From JBKPCD01 sp046727175 (GTDB lineage: Bacteria; Acidobacteriota; Vicinamibacteria; Vicinamibacterales; 2-12-FULL-66-21): a DNA stretch of 13,021 bases. How positions within the stretch are numbered: position 1 is the stretch's first letter; every line of letters starts with the position of its first letter. Location of the stretch: assembly GCA_046727175.1 (NCBI GenBank), contig JBKPCD010000099.1, forward strand, positions 1 to 13,021. The letters are read 5' to 3'. A program made the translations under genes and the position numbers. The notes below the pieces were generated by a model, which was given only the letters and a program-made list of their open reading frames with translations, made no database searches and was not told the origin of the DNA. Positions 7,662 to 13,021 of this stretch are shown piece after piece.

Positions 7662-8093
7662 ATGGAGATCAGAGCGCTGCACCCAGGCGACGAGGACGTC
7701 CTCGCCAACGTCGGCACGGACGTCTTCGATCACGCGCTCGACCCGGGCGCAACCCGCGAGTTCCTCCGTGACCCTCGTCACCACATCGTCGTCGCAATCG
7801 ACGACGAAGTGGTCGTGGGGTTCGCGTCGGCTGTCCACTACTTCCATCCCGACAAACCGAAGCCCGAGCTCTTCATCAACGAAGTCGGCGTGGCCTCCAC
7901 CCATCGTAGACGTGGCATCGGAACGGCGATCCTTCGTTCCTTGATCGACCACGGTCGATCTCTCGGTTGCGTCGACGCATGGGTGCTCACCGAACGCAGC
8001 AATCCCGAAGCAATGGCGCTGTACGCGAAGAGCGGTGGCGACGCAGATGCTACCGATCACGTGATGTTCACATTCCGCGTCGTGCCGTCCTAG
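7662..8093 (+). CDS. GNAT-family N-acetyltransferase, AAC(3)-I-like
   Basis: The protein has 143 residues, a single GNAT domain of normal length. HIVVAIDDEVVVGFASAVHY (41-60) is the central hairpin. VGVASTHRRRGIGTAIL (75-91) is motif A, with the acetyl-CoA pyrophosphate loop RRRGIG (82-87). ERSNPEAMALYAKSGG (111-126) is motif B with the usual ALY. The order and spacing, including the E-ELFINEVGV strand, recall the small AAC(3)-I aminoglycoside acetyltransferases, but many unrelated GNATs share this pattern, so the substrate is unknown. The start ATG at 7662 is 10 bases after the stop of the metallo-hydrolase, which suggests one transcript. An upstream in-frame ATG (7629) lies inside that gene and is unlikely. 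Confidence 0.82.
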   Translation: MEIRALHPGDEDVLANVGTDVFDHALDPGATREFLRDPRHHIVVAIDDEVVVGFASAVHYFHPDKPKPELFINEVGVASTHRRRGIGTAILRSLIDHGRSLGCVDAWVLTERSNPEAMALYAKSGGDADATDHVMFTFRVVPS

Positions 8094-8118
8094 ACCCGAA
8101 GTTCACTTTAGTTGCCAT

Positions 8119-8171
8119 GTGGAGCGCGGGCTTCAGCCCGCGCTGAGCGGGGCCTGAAGGCCCCGCTCTAC
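8119..8171. repeat. Composite palindromic intergenic repeat (two strong hairpins)
   Basis: The ends GTGGAGCG and CGCTCTAC pair 7 of 8. Inside are two near-perfect hairpins: a 10-bp stem AGCGCGGGCT/AGCCCGCGCT with a TC loop (8123-8144), and an 11-bp stem GAGCGGGGCCT/AGGCCCCGCTC with a GA loop (8145-8168). The layout is the same as the element at 20-77. It starts 25 bases after the acetyltransferase stop, so it may also end that transcript. Confidence 0.8.
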
Positions 8172-8402
8172 AGCGACACAAATGAATACCGGGTATAGAA
8201 CACCACCTGGAATCGAGACGGTTCCCGAGACTTCGTTGGCAGTGGCCACGAACGGTGATGATCTCGCTCCCATCGGCTCCGAGGCCGGTGTCGTAAGTGG
8301 CTCGTCGCACGAGGTGCGGTGACCGCGTGGGTCGCCGGAGACGAATGTCGCGGCGAACATCCACGTGAGTGCGGCGACACAAATCCGGGAGCGGGACGTC
8401 AT
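8133..8402 (-). CDS. Possible small secreted protein or gene remnant
   Basis: The frame has 89 residues. In its favour, GGAGG lies 9 bases before the ATG at 8402, and the N-terminus (MTSRSRICVAALTWMFAATFVSG) looks like a signal peptide. Against it, the C-terminus (from about residue 78) runs into the palindromic repeat at 8119-8171. That suggests either a gene truncated when the repeat arrived, or chance. FVATANEVSGTVSIP (51-65) faintly recalls repeats of YVTN-type beta-propellers, but this is too weak for a call. It is divergent from the sulfatase. Confidence 0.35.
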   Translation of the reverse strand: MTSRSRICVAALTWMFAATFVSGDPRGHRTSCDEPLTTPASEPMGARSSPFVATANEVSGTVSIPGGVLYPVFICVAVERGLQAPLSAG

Positions 8403-8488
8403 GGCAATCCGCCTCCATGACGGGCATTCTTCGAGTCGTGAGAAATGCTTTCAGAACTTCGGTTGGGCCGCCGGTAGCCGGCACAAAA

Positions 8489-8506
8489 GTCCGCCTGAAG
8501 GCGGAC
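8489..8506. repeat. Short palindromic repeat
   Basis: A perfect 8-bp stem GTCCGCCT/AGGCGGAC encloses a GA loop and is followed by ACTACAG. It shares the CCTGAAGG centre with the second hairpin at 8145-8168. It lies 60 bases before the sulfatase start, in the 472-bp gap 8094-8565. Apart from this hairpin, the 8119 repeat and the doubtful ORF at 8133-8402, I see nothing definite in that gap. Confidence 0.6.
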
Positions 8507-8565
8507 ACTACAGAGCAGCCCTGGTACTCCGCATTTCACTGGCGCCGCGTGTTAGCATCCGCGCG

Positions 8566-10104
8566 ATGCGCAAGCTCATCGTCGTGCTAATCGTTTTCGC
8601 TATCGGCGTCACCCTCGTCGGCGGACGAGATCGCCCCAACATCCTCTTCATCATGAGTGACGATCACGCCGCGCACGCAATCAGCGCGTACGGCTCCCGC
8701 GTGAACCGCACGCCAAACATCGACCGCCTCGCACAGGAGGGAGCGCTGCTGCGGAACGTGTTCGTAACCAACTCGATCTGCACGCCGAGCCGCGCGACCA
8801 TCCTCACGGGCCAGTACTCGCACGTGAATGGCGTAACGATGTTCAACCGGTTCGACAGTACGCGGCTGAGCGTCGCAAAGCTCCTGCAACAAGGCGGGTA
8901 TCACACTGGCATGTTCGGCAAGTGGCATCTCGGGAGCGATCCGGCGGGGTTCGACCAGTGGGAGATCCTGCCGGGGCAGGGGGTGTACGCGGACCCGATC
9001 TTCTACACGGCGTCAGGCGAGAAGACCTACACAGGCCGGTACGTGACCGACGTCATCACGGATCTCGCAATCCAGTTCCTCGACACGCGGCCGCGCAATC
9101 GGCCGTTCTTTCTGATGGTCCATCACAAGGCGCCGCACCGGCCGTGGGAGCCTGACGCCGATCATGCGGCACACTTTGCCGATCACAGGATCCCCGAGCC
9201 CGTCACCTTCTGGGACTCGTACGCGACGCGCACCGATGCTCTCCACGAAAACCAGCAGCGAGTCGGAGCGGACCTGACGCGCCGCGATCTGAAGCTGCCG
9301 CCGCCGTCCGGCCTCGAAGACGAGGAGCGCGCGAAATGGCTCGCGGCCAAGCCCGACAGCGCGACCATTCAGCGAGGAGGCGCGACGGTCACGCTGACGG
9401 GTGAGCCGCTCGTGCGCTGGAAGTACCAGCGCTACATGCAGGACTATCTCGCGACGGTACAATCGGTCGACGATAACGTCGGACGTCTGCTCGCGTATCT
9501 CGATCGCAGCGGCCTGTCGAAGAACACGATCGTGGTCTACACGAGCGACCAGGGCTTCTTTCTCGGCGACCACGGCCTCTTCGACAAGCGTTTCATGTAC
9601 GAGGAATCGCTGCGGATGCCGTTCCTCGTCCGCTGGCCGGCTGGAATCAAGCGGGGATCCAGGATCGACGCGATGGCGCTGAACGTGGACTTCGCGCCGA
9701 CGTTCCTCGATGCGGCCGGCCTGGCTGTGCCGTCGGAGATGCAGGGACGCAGCCTGCTCTCCGTGCTGCGCGGCCGCACGCCATCGGACTGGCGCACCTC
9801 GATGTACTACCGCTACTACCACGACCCGGGGGATCACAACACGCGCGCGCACTACGGCGTCCGCACGACAACGCAGAAGCTGATTTACTTCTGGAAGAAG
9901 GATCAGTGGGAGCTCTTCGATCTCGTGAACGATCCGTTCGAGCTCCACAACCTCTACACCGAACCCGGCCAGGAACAGTTGATTGCGGCGCTGAAGACCG
10001 AGCTCCTGCGACTGAAGGAAGCGGTTGGCGATCACGACCAGCTCGCCAACGAGCAGTTGCCGAACGGCGTCGATGGTCCCGTCGCGAAGCTGCGTGGCAA
10101 GTAA
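8566..10104 (+). CDS. Exported Cys-type sulfatase (family S1)
   Basis: The protein has 512 residues. The start ATG at 8566 opens a short basic and hydrophobic leader (MRKLIVVLIVFAIGVTLVGG), so it is probably periplasmic or lipid-anchored outside the cytoplasm; the longer upstream frame is repeat DNA. RPNILFIMSDDH (23-34) gives the metal-binding aspartates D32 and D33. ICTPSRATILTGQ (71-83) is the CxPxR sulfatase signature, with C72 to be converted to formylglycine and R76 behind it. GKWHLG (118-123) and HHKAPHRPW (187-195) are active-site Lys/His blocks, and YTSDQGFFLGDHG (325-337) gives the second metal pair. The C-terminal block ELFDLVNDPFELHNLY (449-464) is typical of the family. These enzymes remove sulfate from carbohydrates or other esters. 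The substrate cannot be read. A formylglycine-generating enzyme must be encoded elsewhere. The hydrolase start is 4 bases past its stop, so the two are likely translated from one message. Confidence 0.92.
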   Translation: MRKLIVVLIVFAIGVTLVGGRDRPNILFIMSDDHAAHAISAYGSRVNRTPNIDRLAQEGALLRNVFVTNSICTPSRATILTGQYSHVNGVTMFNRFDSTRLSVAKLLQQGGYHTGMFGKWHLGSDPAGFDQWEILPGQGVYADPIFYTASGEKTYTGRYVTDVITDLAIQFLDTRPRNRPFFLMVHHKAPHRPWEPDADHAAHFADHRIPEPVTFWDSYATRTDALHENQQRVGADLTRRDLKLPPPSGLEDEERAKWLAAKPDSATIQRGGATVTLTGEPLVRWKYQRYMQDYLATVQSVDDNVGRLLAYLDRSGLSKNTIVVYTSDQGFFLGDHGLFDKRFMYEESLRMPFLVRWPAGIKRGSRIDAMALNVDFAPTFLDAAGLAVPSEMQGRSLLSVLRGRTPSDWRTSMYYRYYHDPGDHNTRAHYGVRTTTQKLIYFWKKDQWELFDLVNDPFELHNLYTEPGQEQLIAALKTELLRLKEAVGDHDQLANEQLPNGVDGPVAKLRGK

Positions 10105-10108
10105 AGCG

Positions 10109-10861
10109 ATGCACATCGACATCGATGCTATGGAGCTCCACTACGACACGCATGGTGCTGGCGAGCCGCTGCTGTGGCTGCACGGCGGCATGGGGCACGG
10201 CCCTGACTGGGAATACATCTTCAAGACGCCGCCGGGCGGCTACGAATTGATCGCGCCGGATCTGCGCGGCCACGGTCGCTCGACAGGCGCGTCAGCGACG
10301 TACTCGTTCAGACAGTCGGCCCTCGATGCCTTTCGGCTGCTCGATCATCTGGGAATCGATCGTGCGAAGGTGATTGGCTTGAGCGGCGGGGGCATCACGG
10401 CGCTTCACATGGCCACGATCCACCCGGAACGCGTCACCGCGATGGTGCCGATCAGCGCGCCGCCGGTATTTCCGAAGCAGGCGCGCGCCATTCAGCGCAT
10501 CTATTCAGAGGCGATGCTCAGCGAGGCCGAGCGCGCGCTGATGCGGAAGCGGCACCCGCGCGAAGGGCAGCTGGAGATGCTCTTCGCGCAGGTTCACGCA
10601 TTCGCGGATGCCGACGATCCGAACTTCACGCCGGACCAACTCGCCACGATCAGCGCCGCGACGCTGATTGTGTTCGGCGATCGCGACCCGTTGTATCCCG
10701 TGTCGCTCGCGTTCGATCTGCGGCAGGCGATTCCGCGATCCTGGCTGTGGGTCGTCCCGAATGGCGGCCACGGCCCGGTCTTCGGCGGCGATGCGCCGTT
10801 GTTCGTCGAAACCACGCTCGCGTTTCTCAGCGGAGAGTGGGAGCAATCCCTGGAGCTGTAG
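10109..10861 (+). CDS. Alpha/beta-fold hydrolase
   Basis: The protein has 250 residues, typical for the family. LLWLHGGMG (21-29) is the HGG oxyanion-hole loop. DLRGHGRS (51-58) is the usual strand-4 turn. GLSGGG (90-95) is the nucleophile elbow with S92. D193 (FGDRDPLYP) is the likely acid and H221 (NGGHGPVF) the base, so the catalytic triad is complete. No signal peptide is visible, so it should be cytoplasmic. Family members act on esters, lactones, epoxides or C-C bonds, and the substrate is not evident. The ATG at 10109 is 4 bases after the sulfatase stop, so translation is probably coupled; the in-frame upstream ATG (10025) lies inside the sulfatase. Its TAG stop at 10859-10861 is the first three bases of the palindrome at 10859-10886. 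Confidence 0.88.
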   Translation: MHIDIDAMELHYDTHGAGEPLLWLHGGMGHGPDWEYIFKTPPGGYELIAPDLRGHGRSTGASATYSFRQSALDAFRLLDHLGIDRAKVIGLSGGGITALHMATIHPERVTAMVPISAPPVFPKQARAIQRIYSEAMLSEAERALMRKRHPREGQLEMLFAQVHAFADADDPNFTPDQLATISAATLIVFGDRDPLYPVSLAFDLRQAIPRSWLWVVPNGGHGPVFGGDAPLFVETTLAFLSGEWEQSLEL

Positions 10862-10886
10862 GGCGGGGTCTTAAGACCCCGCCCTA
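10859..10886. terminator. Perfect palindrome carrying both convergent stop codons
   Basis: Two 12-base arms, TAGGGCGGGGTC and its exact complement GACCCCGCCCTA, flank TTAA. The first TAG (10859-10861) is the hydrolase stop; on the other strand the last three bases (10884-10886) are the TAG stop of the YciI-family gene. The palindrome is therefore the whole space between the two genes and forms the same hairpin in either transcript. No T-run follows, so intrinsic termination is inferred from position and symmetry only. The GTAGGGCGGGG-type arms match the repeat at 20-77. Confidence 0.7.
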
Positions 10887-11303
10887 CTTCTTCGACGCCA
10901 GTTCCTCGCGGAGGCGTTCTTCCTGCGCCCTGAGATCGGGCGTGAACTCTTCACCGAAATCTTCCGCCTCGAACAGCGGCCGGATCTCGAGCTCGGCGTC
11001 GCCGGAGAACGGCGCGCGCTTGGCCCACTCGATCGCCTCCTCCTTCGACTTCACCTGCCACAGCCAGAACCCGGCGATCAATTCCTTCGCCTCGGTGAAC
11101 GGTCCATCGATGACCGTCCGGCTGTTGCCCGAGAACTTGAGCCGTACGCCTTTCGAGCTTGGCTGAAGTCCTTCGCCCGCCAGCATCACTCCGGCCTTCA
11201 CGAGCTTTTCGTTGAAGTTCCCCATCGCCGTGAGGAGCTCGCGGCTCGGCAGAACACCCGCTTCGGAATCCTTGTCAGCCTTGACTATCACCATGACACG
11301 CAT
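10884..11303 (-). CDS. YciI/DGPF-family protein
   Basis: The protein has 139 residues. It begins MRVMVIVKAD and carries the family signature VIDGPFTEAKELIAGFWLWQ (64-83), with DGPF at 66-69, then SKEEAIEWAKRAP (86-98) and an IRPLFE strand (107-112). This is the YCII-related dimeric alpha/beta fold, which is often encoded beside ECF sigma factors in GC-rich soil bacteria. No sigma factor lies next to it here. The charged tail (120-139) is an added helix. The molecular role of the family is not settled. The start ATG at 11303 is preceded by AAGGAG 7 bases away; an ATG at 11360 would add 19 Arg-rich residues and is unlikely. Its stop lies inside the palindrome shared with the convergent hydrolase. 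Confidence 0.85.
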   Translation of the reverse strand: MRVMVIVKADKDSEAGVLPSRELLTAMGNFNEKLVKAGVMLAGEGLQPSSKGVRLKFSGNSRTVIDGPFTEAKELIAGFWLWQVKSKEEAIEWAKRAPFSGDAELEIRPLFEAEDFGEEFTPDLRAQEERLREELASKK

Positions 11304-11578
11304 CGTCCTTCTCCTTTTTCTCGTCCGATCTCTCGAGCGGGGCTCGATGACGTGGCTCATCGGCTGAATCCGCTCTGTTCATACGTCGATTGAGACGGCG
11401 AGAGTTCGACACCTCATGCAACCATGTGATGTCACGAACGTACGACGCCCATCTCTGTCGGAGAAGATCCACTTCCTTGGACGGGAACGATACCTGTAGA
11501 TCGCCACCTTCAAGCCCGACAAGCAGCCAGAACTTCGGCTGGGCTACTGGGGTGACGAGCCCACAAGTAGAGGACGCG
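11304..11578. other. Intergenic stretch with no clear gene
   Basis: This 275-bp spacer must carry the promoter for the YciI-family gene on the minus strand and the 3' end of the PLP-enzyme transcript. Short frames cross it, but none has a good start or recognisable motif. CAGAACTTCGGCTGGGC at 11528-11544 repeats, with one change, a sequence at 8452-8468. I see no confident promoter boxes. Confidence 0.5.
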
Positions 11579-13021
11579 TCAGAGCGATCGATTGGCCGGC
11601 CGCCTGCCCCTCCACGTCGCGGCGAGGTACTCGCCCATATCGAGCGTGCCCGACATCGTCTCGTCGGTCACTTTTCCACTGAACCGGTACGTCAGGGCAT
11701 CACCGTGGCGCTCGGTGACGTTGCTCGCGAGGGAAATCGTGTCGCCGTCGATCGTTCCTGCGATGTCGCGAGTGAGGAAGTTGCCTTGATGAACCCCTTC
11801 GATGCGATTGCCGTTCTGCTGCAGGTGCAGCATATGGGTCGAGCTGCTGGCGGTGTACTGGATCTCGATTTCCCATCGACCCGCGAGGTTGGCGACCGGC
11901 GTGACCGGCGTCGCAGCGGGCTTGAGGGTCTGCTTCGTGGACAGTACCTGCGCGAGGCGCTGCGCGACGATCTTCTCGTCGCCCGGCGCCATCATCGACG
12001 AGACGACTGAGATGCCGGTGTCGCCGGACGCGTCTGGCGTGCCGCGAACGGCGTTCAACGTAATGCGCGGCTCACCGGTGTACAACGTGTCGACCACTTC
12101 GGGACCGGTCATGCCCAGCGTTTTCGAGTCCCAGCGAATCGTCACTCGCGGGCTGCGGTTGCTCAGGTCCGCCTCGGGCTCGCGCTGGACGACCGCGCTC
12201 ACGCCGGCGACCTTTGATGCTCGATCCGCGATGTGCTCGCATCGAGCGACCCATTCCTTCCATTCGGCGGCGTGATCGCGCTTGACCCAGCTCTCGACGG
12301 CGACGAGCATCCCGACCATCTCTTCGCGGCCAACTTTCATGCTGCGGCTGTAGCCGTGATGCGGCGCGCTGTGGACCCACGCGGCTCGAACGAGGTCCTT
12401 GCGGCCGAGCAGCAGGCCAGCGCTCTGCGGTCCGCGGATGTACTTGCCGCCGCTGTACGCGACGAGCGTCGCGCCGCGCTGCAGATGGACGTTGGGAATC
12501 GTCAGCCCCTCCGCCGCGGCGTCCACGAGGACAGGAACATTGTGTGGCTTGGCCACCCGGGAGATGGCTTCAGTCGTCATCGGGCCGGCATCGACCCTCG
12601 GACCGGCGAAGATGTAGATCATCGCCGTCTTCGGACCGATGGCGAGCTCCAGTGCGTCCAGCGTATCGACTTCGACGATCTTCACGCCGACGGCCCTGAT
12701 CGCGGCGTCGTAGACGTTTCGTGAGTGGGTTGGGATGATCACCTCGTCCTTTGGAAAGCCCGCCAGATTTGGAATGCGCACGTGGAGATCCGGATTGCCT
12801 CCGGCCACGCAGGCAGCCGTTCCGTGCGACATCGCTGCCGCACATCCGGCGCTGACCATGCCCCACTCCGCGCCCGTGAGCTCGGCGAGCCGCTTCCCCA
12901 CGGCGTCCATGAGCTCGTCGAGCTGCGCGTACTGCTGATTGGCGACGCTCTTCGCCTCGCGAACCTCGGGCAGCTCGATCGATCCACCGATGATCGTGAA
13001 GGTCCCGCGACAGTTGATCAG
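11579..13021 (-). CDS. SelA-like PLP-dependent enzyme with C-terminal beta-rich domain (5' end missing)
   Basis: The frame is open to the right edge (480 residues visible), so the start is outside. It enters with LINCRGTFTIIGGSIELPEV and continues through QLDELMDAVGKRLAELTGAE; the ATG at 12910 is internal to this conserved region, not the start. EWGMVSAGCAAAMSHGTAA, VLVDAAAE (conserved Asp, codon near 12521-12523) and AYSGGKYIRGPQSAGLLLG (likely PLP lysine, codon 12443-12445) mark a fold-type-I enzyme related to SelA and D-glucosaminate-6-phosphate ammonia-lyase. Neither reaction is proven, and no selenocysteine machinery is seen. After a Pro/Ala linker, about 97 residues (11600-11890) starting LAGRWEIEIQ and ending ATWRGRRP form a separate beta-strand-rich, lipocalin-like domain. 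Such enzymes in soil bacteria often start with an export signal, but that part is not in the window. Confidence 0.85.
   Translation of the reverse strand: MINCRGTFTIIGGSIELPEVREAKSVANQQYAQLDELMDAVGKRLAELTGAEWGMVSAGCAAAMSHGTAACVAGGNPDLHVRIPNLAGFPKDEVIIPTHSRNVYDAAIRAVGVKIVEVDTLDALELAIGPKTAMIYIFAGPRVDAGPMTTEAISRVAKPHNVPVLVDAAAEGLTIPNVHLQRGATLVAYSGGKYIRGPQSAGLLLGRKDLVRAAWVHSAPHHGYSRSMKVGREEMVGMLVAVESWVKRDHAAEWKEWVARCEHIADRASKVAGVSAVVQREPEADLSNRSPRVTIRWDSKTLGMTGPEVVDTLYTGEPRITLNAVRGTPDASGDTGISVVSSMMAPGDEKIVAQRLAQVLSTKQTLKPAATPVTPVANLAGRWEIEIQYTASSSTHMLHLQQNGNRIEGVHQGNFLTRDIAGTIDGDTISLASNVTERHGDALTYRFSGKVTDETMSGTLDMGEYLAATWRGRRPANRSL

Noticed and set aside
9013..10122. 369-codon open frame on the minus strand
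   Set aside because: It lies opposite the sulfatase, whose motifs are complete; the antisense frame is a codon-bias artefact of GC-rich DNA.
11390..12010. Plus-strand frame spanning the spacer and the end of the PLP-enzyme gene
   Set aside because: Most of it is antisense to the conserved PLP-enzyme C-terminus, and the upstream part has no ribosome site or motif.

Overview
The window is GC-rich bacterial chromosomal DNA, most likely from an uncultured soil or sediment member of Acidobacteriota (Vicinamibacteria-like). This placement is inferred from the remnant of an acidobacterial-type duplicated permease (ADOP/MacB-like), the secreted sulfatase, sugar-dehydrogenase and metallo-hydrolase genes, and GC-rich palindromic repeats between genes. 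No phylogenetic marker gene is present, so it is not proven.

Layout, left to right. At 20-77 is a composite palindromic repeat. At 90-1004 (minus) is an orphan protein resembling class II tRNA-synthetase/HisZ cores. At 1110-1609 (minus) is a decayed ADOP permease with frameshifts and internal deletions. At 1662-2189 (plus, TTG start) is a small polytopic membrane protein, convergent with an NADP-binding F420-reductase-like enzyme at 2196-2843 (minus). A CCCATT-rich inverted-repeat element (2901-3030) separates this from a plus-strand group. That group is a cyclic-nucleotide-binding/thioredoxin-like/thioredoxin-reductase-like fusion whose redox cysteines are lost (3068-4747), an exported PQQ-type sugar dehydrogenase (4790-6076), an exported metallo-beta-lactamase-fold hydrolase (6200-7651) and a GNAT acetyltransferase (7662-8093). 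The 8094-8565 gap holds two palindromic repeats and a possible small secreted ORF on the minus strand (8133-8402). Then come a Cys-type sulfatase (8566-10104) and an alpha/beta hydrolase (10109-10861), closely coupled. A perfect 28-bp palindrome (10859-10886) supplies the TAG stop codons of both the hydrolase and the convergent YciI/DGPF-family gene (10884-11303, minus). After a 275-bp gap with no clear gene, the window ends inside a SelA-like PLP enzyme with an added C-terminal beta-rich domain (11579 to beyond 13021, minus).

How it fits together. Several products are predicted to be exported (sugar dehydrogenase, metallo-hydrolase, sulfatase), which suits periplasmic breakdown of carbohydrates and sulfated compounds by a heterotroph. 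The sulfatase and hydrolase look co-transcribed, as do the metallo-hydrolase and acetyltransferase. I see no phage, CRISPR, toxin-antitoxin, rRNA or tRNA feature, and no clear multi-gene system of a new type. The most unusual points are the redox-dead sensor-like fusion, the palindrome that ends two genes, the decayed permease and the domain-extended SelA-like enzyme.
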